The position numbers were made by a program, and so were the translations under genes. A DNA stretch of 41,375 nucleotides from an uncultured Muribaculaceae bacterium (GTDB lineage: Bacteria > Bacteroidota > Bacteroidia > Bacteroidales > Muribaculaceae), in NCBI GenBank assembly GCA_910584735.1, contig CAJUBM010000004.1, forward strand, positions 1 through 41,375. Reading direction: 5' to 3'. The notes under the pieces were generated by a model. That model ran no database searches and was not told the origin of the DNA. It saw nothing but the letters and a program-made list of their open reading frames with translations. Each line of letters begins with the position of its first letter. Positions within the stretch are counted from its first letter, which is position 1. Positions 34,501 through 41,375 of this stretch are shown piece after piece.

Positions 34501-35838
34501 GGGAGTGTCGTAGATAATAACGTAGACAGGGAATTCCTCCATCTGGAACAGGGAGTTGCGGCAGGTGGTGTTGCGCATGGGGAAGGATGAGAGGCGGTAT
34601 ATGCCGTCCTCTCCCGGAATCATCTCGTATTCCGGCGATATGCGTCCGAAGTTTATCACCTCCGATAGGAGGTACACTGCCGGGAACTGGCGCGGGGTCA
34701 CTGTAAGGGCAGGGACGGAGATTTTGGCCCTTTTCACTGTGACAGTGCGATGCTCCCAATTTGAGAGATCCACGCAGATGGTGTATTCAACCCCGGGTTC
34801 GGTGATTATCTTCCATGTATTGTCGGCAAATTCGGGATGCACTGTCTCCGAGTTCCCGCTGTTGGTAAAGCCTATCGGATTGTTGAATGTAGCCGCAAAG
34901 CCGTTGATGGCCGGATGGAAGGTATGGCGGTAGTTTCCGTTGGCATCAGGGTGGGAGAAATAGAAGTCTACTCCACCTCCCATACCTTTGAATGTGTAGT
35001 TATATATGCCGTCGCCTGCGGTGATGGTCGGCAGTGGTGCATAATCGTCCATTGAGGTCATTATTTGCACACTGTTGGTGGCGATAGGGCCGTTGCCGGT
35101 AAGTGTTATATCGAACGGACATTCATCTTTCTTGGTGCCGTGGCAACGTAGGGTTATGGTTACAGTGCCATCTCCATCGCTCCATACGTAACAGGCTCCC
35201 GTGGATGTTTGTGTGGAACTATATGTGGAGCCGATATAGGCGTCTGTAGTATCGTTTGCTTTCCCCGAATAATATATCGGGCCGGCTGGTTTTATCAGAT
35301 ATCCCTTGGAGAAGTTGAACAGCATGCCTTTCTCGAGATTCACCGTTGCGCTGTATATGCCGGTTTCGGCATCAACGGCCATAACGACTTCTGCCATCGT
35401 CTGTGAGGTCTTTCCGTAGCGCAGCTTTATCTCGGGACGTCTGCCGTTTGCCAGCCAGGAGTCGAGCGCGCCTACATCGCCGGCTTCCCCGTAAACATGG
35501 CCGTCAACCGCCAGCAGGTCGCCTGTCTGCCGGCTTCCGGAGTTGATAAGGAAACCTGTGCCGCCTGGATAGTCGGGCACATCGCATTTCCACAATCCGT
35601 GAGCCTCGTCATACTCCGTAACGCTTACCCCCGGCCATGTGGTGGATTCGCTGGTGTTCGCCCGGTTCCAATAGTGGATTTTCAGGTTGTCTTCGTCATA
35701 TCCTAACGTGCCGTTATCGAAGTAGACGGTTGCGGCATCAGCGCCTGATACCGCTGTAATAGACATAATAATAGATAGAAGTGGTATAGCCGGCCATCGT
35801 TGGCGGCAGTGTACGCTTTTGTTACTGTGTACAGCCAT
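31561..35838 (-). CDS. Very large T9SS-exported protein with starch-binding-like repeats
   Basis: A 1425-aa protein from the ATG at 35838 (signal peptide ending SGADAA at about residue 35; an in-frame start at 35907 would add 23 residues). Residues about 36-115 resemble a CBM26-like starch-binding module: ATVYFDNG, IHYWN, TTWPGV, LWKCDVPDY, GFLINSGSRQTGDL. Further beta-rich segments (about 120-500) have similar turns, such as DGIYNYTFKGMGGGVDFYFSH. The middle holds a Trp-rich segment (MWMLGAFKIWTGWSGAWRR). The last 60 or so residues (VAVYTPGGILVAYGSGRHSL then PQGIYIVDCG, ending VKVTVR) form a T9SS sorting domain. No glycosidase site is recognised, so carbohydrate binding is a hypothesis. It is divergent from the 1562-aa gene, and repeat copy B follows its stop. 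Confidence 0.8.
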   Translation of the reverse strand: MAVHSNKSVHCRQRWPAIPLLSIIMSITAVSGADAATVYFDNGTLGYDEDNLKIHYWNRANTSESTTWPGVSVTEYDEAHGLWKCDVPDYPGGTGFLINSGSRQTGDLLAVDGHVYGEAGDVGALDSWLANGRRPEIKLRYGKTSQTMAEVVMAVDAETGIYSATVNLEKGMLFNFSKGYLIKPAGPIYYSGKANDTTDAYIGSTYSSTQTSTGACYVWSDGDGTVTITLRCHGTKKDECPFDITLTGNGPIATNSVQIMTSMDDYAPLPTITAGDGIYNYTFKGMGGGVDFYFSHPDANGNYRHTFHPAINGFAATFNNPIGFTNSGNSETVHPEFADNTWKIITEPGVEYTICVDLSNWEHRTVTVKRAKISVPALTVTPRQFPAVYLLSEVINFGRISPEYEMIPGEDGIYRLSSFPMRNTTCRNSLFQMEEFPVYVIIYDTPEAEGRVVKWNNGEPYTVNPNISNIQPGWEYNATFNIETEEITFSPAKGSIVASRLPYLGIVGANFRQERSYPTPNASNTDEGWQESYIQYGPDGEPLLDSNGRVMYNTMWPPKNNIFFNSVIGDKSISLSSDNLTFSPYIPHSEDVDETGSMTGAQWKKYLSEISKADGYADEDNPYRNLSVDGSDDATKTLVDNVRYRRFVVNNMWMLGAFKIWTGWSGAWRRESAPVATNAQAVAQWGNHMSVGYLCGVTELENGDKATPNNHPHTIASQTAYTLNPDGHDFLFEDATYFATVEFFIPYSEDARANGSVLYTTEMFGGAEIQARDLTGHRGAYLPQLSYMPEGYMVKGYRIVRCDATVNLKSPHKADWQPVGINHNNVATEKAVVYEYSGEPILTAEAFNEIYPDFTPDNILGDGRYFYYLEVDFTDTAGSGTVRSAVVPSNPLVIRRSEAETALEVFQLVSEKGTDRYVTFKADAADPSKAEEGAPIYTLTDASSVTPATVTDPAYGDGSSYIWTDRVLLSAPLPDDYLALEAESKTVKSLTFHGNNGLTDTAIEGASDGNRYFAVYEDADLSDDNVLYATMEYEYIPVGGTSLQQGVSTFRMTNWQPTLPSYAAGKFSNLSVENSLTSDSDVALHPETMEITTPSMATDIRLSADLTLDAPNMECSTQATVSFSGIGSGEVETDAGNITIGLNAIPPKDEIFLQAATSFPEGNPVYNRWNNPDAALLFNLAAPESVDYDRCVWYSYRDNENGKTVVTHAAWLYSIDVVPGNSTVALADEPQNVKSLVPAAENSHFIFGADGNDDSDENLTAMKSSLLNYDNLFDAELTLEEKYVGEWYNGIDSEFKGSGEYSVKVAHAYLFDSATTLTLPDTPAEAAAKHGKARAADVSATHTVLAGPYAYKEIHIKDQQMTALENITDGDTVVIGGNGHITSTGNVAVYTPGGILVAYGSGRHSLPQGIYIVDCGENTVKVTVR

Positions 35839-36044
35839 AAATATTTTTGAATAGGAATAGATTACTATGTGGGAATGTCTTGCGGGATGTGTAACCGGGA
35901 CGTTCAAAAAATCAGTAGAAAGGTTTTATCACAAATCTCAGAACATTCTGAATCGGTAGTGTTTTCGATAGTTTTTTATTTACCGAGATATGCTCGTGAG
36001 GTTTAAGATCGCTAATATTTTTGTCTACGATTGGGATATCGTGG

Positions 36045-36052
36045 CAAATGTA
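36045..36052 (-). promoter_or_regulatory. Possible -7 box of the 1425-aa protein gene
   Basis: On the minus strand TACATTTG matches TAnnTTTG. The -33 position falls on the eight-base G run (36080-36073, minus strand), not on TTTG, so only one box is present. The leader would be about 200 nt. Confidence 0.4.
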
Positions 36053-36117
36053 CGACAAAAAGGGAAAAATTACCCCCCCCAATTGTTAAAAATAATTAAA
36101 AATAATAAAGGCAAAAA

Positions 36118-36145
36118 AGTGAGGTGGTCTCACGACTACCTCACT
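36118..36145 (-). terminator. Terminator-like hairpin with no upstream gene
   Basis: AGTGAGGTGGT (36118-36128) pairs with ACTACCTCACT (36135-36145) with one G-T wobble. On the minus strand it is followed by TTTTTTG. It would end a minus-strand transcript started between 36146 and 36563, where no gene is annotated, or act as an attenuator. Confidence 0.5.
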
Positions 36146-36468
36146 CTCCATTCATCACATTATGCTTACAATTAAGTGCTTCTTATAGGGTGGGGGGAAA
36201 TCATTTTTGGATTACCCCGTGTGAACGGGGCTTCAGTTCCCGCTCTGTATCATTAGAACATCCCCCAGAATGTGTTTGTTGTATCGCATCCTGGTTAAAT
36301 ACTATTAAAAATCAGGCGTTTATTTAACTTTTGCCATAGGCCTACGAAAATCATACGATATTAAGAACCAGACTCCGGATGCACCGATAATAATGTATTA
36401 AAATAGCTTTTCTCGGGGATGATGCTGTTTTTGTTGTGCAAAAAGTTTTTAATTATTGATAAAAGTTA

Positions 36469-36476
36469 TAACTTTG
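36469..36476 (+). promoter_or_regulatory. -7 box of the 1562-aa protein gene
   Basis: TAACTTTG matches TAnnTTTG, 87 bp before the ATG at 36564. A T-run (36446-36450) sits near the -33 position but is not an exact TTTG. Confidence 0.45.
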
Positions 36477-36563
36477 CCATAAATAAACTTAGATATACAG
36501 CATTTTGACATTGTTTATTCTGCTTCTCAAAACCAATATCTTATTCACTTAAATAAATTGTGC

Positions 36564-39500
36564 ATGAAAGGAAATTACATCACAGCGTTTGTCGCTTTAG
36601 GAGTGACGGCACTGGCTCTTCCGGCACTGGCTCTTTTGCCGACGAACCACAACACGCTGCAGCGTGTACCCCTCATGGGGGATTTTGCGAAACCTTCGTC
36701 TCCGCCTGACGCAGTGGCGGAAGTTGTGGTTGGAAAGCGGGCCGCAGAGATGAGCGTGAGGGAAGAATCCGGGCCTGTAGTAAGAATGAAGGCGCAGGAT
36801 GGCACGGCACTCCCCATTATTACGGCTACGGTCTATGACTATTCAACAGGGGAGATTGGCACCTACCGCCTTCCTGATGTGGCCGGTGGAGAGATGACGC
36901 GGCTGTCCGCTGTGAGTTCCTATTATGGCGGGGCGCGTTACGGCAATCTCTTCTATGCCTGCCATGATGGCCGATATGCCGATTACTGGGATACTGACAG
37001 CGATCCCCACGGGCATAAGGTGCAGGCCTACGACATAGATAGCTGGGAACCTGTAGGCAACGAAGTTTATTTTACGGCCTACCGAGCCAGCGATATGGCT
37101 ATCGACCCACTTACCGGGAAAGGTTATGCCTTTTGCGACTATGGGTCGATGATGTATGCCATGTATGAACTCGACCTGTCTGCCGGGTCGCAGGTAAGCC
37201 TTGCAAGCGGTTCTACGATGATGCCGGAAGAGACATCGCGGGCTATGGCCTTCTCTGCGGACGGGGTGCTCTATGGCGTTACCAAGAACGGAAAGTTCGG
37301 CAAGGTGAACATGGAAAACGGAGTGAACAGCGGGGACTACAATCTTGGCTTGTCGGGTGACCTGAAGCACGGCTGGACTGCCGATTTCGACCCTGATACC
37401 GGCGATTTCATATTTATATTCAACGGCAACGATGCCTCTACCGGGAATGTGGAGAAAGCTATTGTCTACAGTATCAACCCCGCCACGGGTGAGATGCGCG
37501 AGCTTGCCGAATTCCCGGGTAAGTGCATAACCTCGATGTTCATCTCGGCAGAGCCTGTCGAGGACAAGGCTCCGGGGACGCCCTCGGCTCCTGTGCCTGA
37601 TTTCCAAAACGGGTCGCTTACGGGTACTCTTTCGTTCACGATGCCCTCGGAGCTTAATGACGGATCGGCCGCTTCCGGCAATGCCGCCTGGACGGTGATG
37701 GACGGAAAGGAAACTCTGGCAACCGGAACCGCCGCATATGGCACCACGGTTAACGCCGAAGTCACCGTGTCTGCCGCCGGCAAGCATAATTTCGTAGTGT
37801 TTGCCTCAAATGATGCCGGTAACGGAAAGAAGTCGCGTACCACGGGCTGGGTCGGGCCCGATATCCCGGTTGCCCCTGAGACGGTTGATGTTTCCTATGA
37901 TGAGGGTGCGAATCAATTCGTTGTGTCATGGGCCGCCGTAACCACCGGCGTGAACGAAGGTTATATCAATACGGCTGATATACGCTACACTGTGACGCGT
38001 CTGCCTGCGGGAGTGGTCGTTGCCGACAAGACCGAGGTTCTGTCAATAGTCGATACTTATGAGGCGCAGGGGATAGAGAACGTATCCTACAGCGTTGTAG
38101 CATCGCAGGGTGATTTCAATTCCGAGCCGGCTGTTAGTCCTATAGTTACCACTGGTACTCTGGCTCTGCCCTATGCTATGTCGGAAGGTGATTCTTATTA
38201 TGCCAGAGACTGGGGCGTGTTTGATGTGAATAATGACGGCTCTACCTGGGAAAGCCAGTATGGCAATGTGCGGTATCGTTATAACGGTGCAAATCCGGCT
38301 GATGACTGGCTGATTTCTCCTCCTATCCGTGCCTATGCCGGATGTAAGTATATTGTGAAGCTCACGGCCTATGCCCATGGCTGGAGCCGCCCTTCAAGCT
38401 ATCCCGAACGGCTTGAAGTGAAGATTGGGTACGCTGCAACTCCCGAGGCTATGGCAACCACGGTGCTTGAATCTACCGAGATTGTGGGTATCAGTTCCGA
38501 CCCCGATGAATTCGAATTCGATATCATACCTGACCGGGACGGCAAGTTCTTCATCGGTCTGCATGCTATAAGCGATGCCGACCAATATTATCTCTATGTG
38601 AAGGAACTGACCATCACTGCCCCTGTGAGCACGGAGGCGCCTGCTGCCGTAACGGAACTGGCTGTGAAGGCCGATCCCGCCGGTCTGTTGCATCTTACGG
38701 GTACAGGGCGGGCGCCGTCTGCGACTGTCAACGGTCATTCTCTGCCGGCGATTGAGAAAATTGAGGTGATGCGCGATGGCGCCGTGGTGGCTACCGTAGA
38801 CGCCCCTACGCCGGGAGAGGCTTTCACATTCTCTGACGATGCCATTACCGAAGAGGGCACCAAAAGCTATACCGCTATGGCATATACCGGCGGAGTTGCC
38901 GGCAGTCTGTGCGAGCCTGTAAAGACCTATGTAGGGATTAACCGTCCGGGAGAGGTCGGGAATATAACGATAGCCCCCGGTTCAGGCGCCGATGAAATCA
39001 AGGTAAGCTGGGAGCCGCCTACAAAAGACTGGGAGGGTTATCCTCTTAACGGTGATGTTACCTACCGTGTGGAAGTGTACCCGGATAATGCCTATTATCA
39101 CGGGAACGCCACATATGAGGGGATAGATGGCACGTCCTACACCCTTACGCCGGAATTTGACGGAGGTCGCGATCATGGTTTTGTATATGTCAAGGTGAAC
39201 GCTGTGAATTCAAAGGGCGGGGGATATGCCGAGAAATCGGATAACCTGCCGGTCGGACGAGCCCTGACATTGCCGTTCAAAGAATCGTTCCCCAACTATA
39301 CGCTTGAACATCCCTGGGGTGACGGTAAGAGCAATGGTCCGCAGATTGCATCTATCAGCGATGACGAGCGGGCGATGTCCTTCCAGCAGTTTAACGGATG
39401 GAACCGCCTGATGGACCGCTCGTTCAATTCGGCTGACGGGGCGCAGGACGGCGACAACGGTTTTGCCGGCATGTTCGGCTGGTCGTACGTAAACGATGAG

Positions 39501-41252
39501 TTTGGCAACTACCATAACGAATGGACCGAGCTTCTCTCTCCAAGAATCGACCTCGGCGGCGATGCCGACCCGATGCTGACGTTCTACACTTACAACTGGC
39601 TGAACAGTAACGGTAAGGACTACAATGAGATTGAGGTTTTCGTGGAATGTGACGGCCAGCGTGAAAGTCTGAAAAACATAGTTGTAGGCGACCTCGGCAC
39701 CGTACAGGCCTGGGAATTTGTGGCAGTGGATCTTTCAGCGTATAAGGGAAAGGTAGTTAACCTCGTGTTCAAGGGTACCATAAAGGCTCATGGTGATAAC
39801 GGGTATAACTGGATCCTTATAGACAATATCAATATCGCCGGTGTCCCCTCCGTAGACCTCGGAATAGACGGGGTGACGGCTCCCGTTGAGGCTGTGCCGG
39901 GTGAGAAATTCACTGTAAAGGCCCGTATCACGAATCTCGGTACGAAGTCTGTTGCCTCGCATAAGGCCATCCTTTATAAGAATGGCACTATAGCGGCAAC
40001 GAAAGACCTCGGAAGTCTGGAGTTCAGTTCGAGCGAGATTGTGGAATTTGAACATATCCTGGGTGTGAACGACCCTGTAAGCAACGAGTTCTATGTAGTG
40101 GTAGAGACTGAAGGAGATTCTAATTCGGGGAATAACGCCACTTCCGTAGCTGTGGTAGGACGTAACCTTATGTTACTTCCCGAACCTGCAAACGTGCGTC
40201 TGAGCGAGGACAATCCTGCCGTAATGGTATGGGATGCCCCTGATATGGCTTCGGCTCTCCCTGCAAGGTTCACCGATGATTTTGAAAGCTATGGCGATGT
40301 GTTCAATACCGGCGAGTTTACAACCGATGCCGGGGAATGGATATTTGTAGACGTAGACCGGGCGCCGATAGGTGGTATTGTCAGTGCCTCCACATTTGAG
40401 ATGATTGATTTCCCGGGCATACCGACACATTCCCGCCAGTCGTGGTGGGTACAGAGCCGTCTTTTTGAAGAGTTCAACGATGACTATTTCGGCTATTCCG
40501 GCACTCAGTATCTTGCCAATATGTATGTTGTGAACGAGACATTCAATGCCGCCGTACAGCAGGACGACTGGGCTATCTCACCTCTGCTATGTGGTCGCCA
40601 GCAGATGATTTCGCTTATGGCTCGTAGTTACGACCGCTATACGCCTGAGACAATAGAGTTGCTTTGGAGCGACGGTTCTACCGACCCCGCAGACTTCACG
40701 CTGGCCCGGCGTGTAGACCCGCTGCCCGGCGATTGGACTCAGATAGTGTTCGTAGTGCCTGACGGAGCGCGGCGGTTTGCCATCAGGGGATGCTCCTTTG
40801 CCGAGACCGGCACCAACCAGACATTCATCGATGACGTGGCCTTCGTCCCCGCAGAGGGTGAGCCCATGCAGCTTGAACTCCTCGGATATAATATCTATAA
40901 GGATAACGTTAGACTTAACGATGCGCCATCAACTTCGCTATCATCATCCATTGCCTCCGACAGCGACAGTCATGTATATTCGGTTTCGGCTGTCTATGAC
41001 AAGGGAGAGTCGCGGGCCGTGCTTCTTGGAGAGACCTCGCTGGAGGGCATAGGTGTGGACGGCGTGACTGTCACCGTAAGAAACGGCGTAATCTCTATCA
41101 CAGGTCTTGACGGACGTGCATATGCTGTAGTAAACGCTGCCGGAGTCACAGTCTCCTCGGGACTTGGCCGTGCCTCGGTTGACGTTCCTGTTGCAACGGG
41201 CATATATGTAGTCCGGGCCGGTGACGGCGTTGAGAAAGTGGTTGTGCGTTAA
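36564..41252 (+). CDS. Giant T9SS-exported adhesin-like protein (choice-of-anchor J, FN3, CARDB)
   Basis: A 1562-aa protein. The ATG at 36564 (MKGNYITAFVALGVTALALP) starts a signal peptide; a TTG two codons upstream is less likely. Residues about 80-340 form a propeller-like region (YGNLFYACHDGRY, MAIDPLTGKGYAF, AMAFSADGVLYGVTK). Fibronectin III-like domains lie around 350-530 and 800-890. Choice-of-anchor J (cleaved-adhesin) modules are seen at about 540-690 (DWGVFDVNNDGSTW, DDWLISPPI), 900-1092 (FKESFPNYTLEHPWGD, WTELLSPRIDLG, ILIDNINIAG) and 1235-1430 (FTDDFESYGDVFN, DDWAISPLLCG, FIDDVAFVP). A CARDB-like domain lies between the last two. The C-terminus (YAVVNAAGVTVSSGLGRASV to VEKVVVR) is a T9SS sorting domain. 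It probably works in surface adhesion or glycan or protein binding. Repeat copy C follows 17 bp after the stop. Confidence 0.85.
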   Translation: MKGNYITAFVALGVTALALPALALLPTNHNTLQRVPLMGDFAKPSSPPDAVAEVVVGKRAAEMSVREESGPVVRMKAQDGTALPIITATVYDYSTGEIGTYRLPDVAGGEMTRLSAVSSYYGGARYGNLFYACHDGRYADYWDTDSDPHGHKVQAYDIDSWEPVGNEVYFTAYRASDMAIDPLTGKGYAFCDYGSMMYAMYELDLSAGSQVSLASGSTMMPEETSRAMAFSADGVLYGVTKNGKFGKVNMENGVNSGDYNLGLSGDLKHGWTADFDPDTGDFIFIFNGNDASTGNVEKAIVYSINPATGEMRELAEFPGKCITSMFISAEPVEDKAPGTPSAPVPDFQNGSLTGTLSFTMPSELNDGSAASGNAAWTVMDGKETLATGTAAYGTTVNAEVTVSAAGKHNFVVFASNDAGNGKKSRTTGWVGPDIPVAPETVDVSYDEGANQFVVSWAAVTTGVNEGYINTADIRYTVTRLPAGVVVADKTEVLSIVDTYEAQGIENVSYSVVASQGDFNSEPAVSPIVTTGTLALPYAMSEGDSYYARDWGVFDVNNDGSTWESQYGNVRYRYNGANPADDWLISPPIRAYAGCKYIVKLTAYAHGWSRPSSYPERLEVKIGYAATPEAMATTVLESTEIVGISSDPDEFEFDIIPDRDGKFFIGLHAISDADQYYLYVKELTITAPVSTEAPAAVTELAVKADPAGLLHLTGTGRAPSATVNGHSLPAIEKIEVMRDGAVVATVDAPTPGEAFTFSDDAITEEGTKSYTAMAYTGGVAGSLCEPVKTYVGINRPGEVGNITIAPGSGADEIKVSWEPPTKDWEGYPLNGDVTYRVEVYPDNAYYHGNATYEGIDGTSYTLTPEFDGGRDHGFVYVKVNAVNSKGGGYAEKSDNLPVGRALTLPFKESFPNYTLEHPWGDGKSNGPQIASISDDERAMSFQQFNGWNRLMDRSFNSADGAQDGDNGFAGMFGWSYVNDEFGNYHNEWTELLSPRIDLGGDADPMLTFYTYNWLNSNGKDYNEIEVFVECDGQRESLKNIVVGDLGTVQAWEFVAVDLSAYKGKVVNLVFKGTIKAHGDNGYNWILIDNINIAGVPSVDLGIDGVTAPVEAVPGEKFTVKARITNLGTKSVASHKAILYKNGTIAATKDLGSLEFSSSEIVEFEHILGVNDPVSNEFYVVVETEGDSNSGNNATSVAVVGRNLMLLPEPANVRLSEDNPAVMVWDAPDMASALPARFTDDFESYGDVFNTGEFTTDAGEWIFVDVDRAPIGGIVSASTFEMIDFPGIPTHSRQSWWVQSRLFEEFNDDYFGYSGTQYLANMYVVNETFNAAVQQDDWAISPLLCGRQQMISLMARSYDRYTPETIELLWSDGSTDPADFTLARRVDPLPGDWTQIVFVVPDGARRFAIRGCSFAETGTNQTFIDDVAFVPAEGEPMQLELLGYNIYKDNVRLNDAPSTSLSSSIASDSDSHVYSVSAVYDKGESRAVLLGETSLEGIGVDGVTVTVRNGVISITGLDGRAYAVVNAAGVTVSSGLGRASVDVPVATGIYVVRAGDGVEKVVVR

Positions 41253-41269
41253 CTTTGATTGCTATATAG

Positions 41270-41375
41270 TAATGTGTCGTAATTAGGAGATACCAATCTT
41301 CCAACGAAAAACATTATCCAAGGTAACTTTATAGTGGCGCCGGACCTCCGGGACGGCTGGCCACCAGAAGAGGCG
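41270..41375 (+). repeat. Palindromic repeat element, copy C (cut by window end)
   Basis: The flank with its hairpin (about 41286-41302), the linker CGAAAAACATTATCC and 54 bases of the left arm (41322-41375) are present before the sequence ends. The arm is identical to the corresponding (upstream) arm of copy B apart from CCACCA in place of CCACCC. It starts 17 bp after the stop of the 1562-aa gene, in the same orientation. The spacer and right arm should lie beyond the window. Confidence 0.88.

Larger units (their letters stand above)
35839..36563. other. AT-rich divergent intergenic region
   Basis: About 725 bp between the two giant genes. It holds a -7 box for each, a run of eight C (36073-36080), a hairpin followed on the minus strand by a T-run (36118-36145) and a CCCCGT/ACGGGG hairpin (36215-36230). 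No ORF with credible coding character or tRNA was seen. Confidence 0.7.

Noticed and set aside
36073..36080. Eight-base C run in the divergent promoter region as a phase-variable spacer
   Set aside because: It does not lie between two recognisable promoter boxes. It falls where the -33 box should be and no TTTG is found, so a switch cannot be argued from sequence.
1..41375. tRNA or rRNA genes, CRISPR arrays, prophage or IS transposase genes
   Set aside because: None was recognised. The gaps between genes are short and those read contain only the promoters, hairpins and repeats listed.

Overview
The window looks like a chromosomal segment of a gut Bacteroidales bacterium, most likely of the Muribaculaceae type. 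The basis is the type IX secretion (T9SS) C-terminal sorting domains, a FeoA-FeoB fusion, a PorD/DUF4835 protein, a BioF2-like acyltransferase, a U32 peptidase, and several promoters with the Bacteroidetes boxes TTTG and TAnnTTTG about 20 bp apart. No rRNA, tRNA, CRISPR array, phage or transposase gene was seen. The genus is an inference.

Layout. 0.2-7.6 kb holds envelope genes: a YARHG-domain membrane protein (+), then on the minus strand a thioredoxin-fold protein without its CxxC, a pair of secreted proteins (one with a T9SS tail), a FadL/OmpP1 barrel, a Trp- and Gly-rich low-complexity exported protein and an HdeD-like membrane protein. 7.8-13.6 kb carries mutS2 (+), then a BioF2-like acyltransferase and feoAB (-). 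13.8-16.3 kb is a TonB-dependent outer-membrane receptor whose start codon is preceded by ten G:C pairs, divergent from a small orphan gene. 17.1-26.0 kb is a plus-strand housekeeping run: a divergent DXS-like enzyme, dnaN, a DnaQ-like exonuclease, coaBC, porD-like, recN and rlmB, followed by an OprP-like porin. 27.0-31.2 kb is a minus-strand operon: GNAT acetyltransferase, metal-binding lipoprotein, metal ABC ATPase and U32 peptidase. 31.6-41.3 kb holds two very large, divergently transcribed secreted proteins with T9SS tails: a 1425-aa protein with starch-binding-like repeats and a 1562-aa adhesin-like protein.

The most striking feature is a noncoding repeat of about 290 bp present three times (18891-19182; 31216-31509 inverted; 41270 to the window end, truncated). 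Each copy has a small 5' hairpin, a conserved linker and one 55-bp arm of a near-perfect inverted repeat. The two complete copies continue with a variable spacer of about 70 nt, the second arm, a conserved tail and a terminator-like hairpin with a TGTCAA/TTGACA core. Paired positions change together between copies. All three lie directly downstream of a gene and in the same orientation relative to it. The arms are far better conserved than the spacer. It may be a mobile palindromic element, a structured 3'-UTR RNA, or both. I do not recognise it as a described family.

Functional links are mainly of two kinds. One is cell-surface export: T9SS cargo, a PorD-like T9SS protein, beta-barrels and metal uptake (Feo, Znu-like, TonB). 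The other is DNA maintenance (dnaN, dnaQ-like, recN, mutS2).
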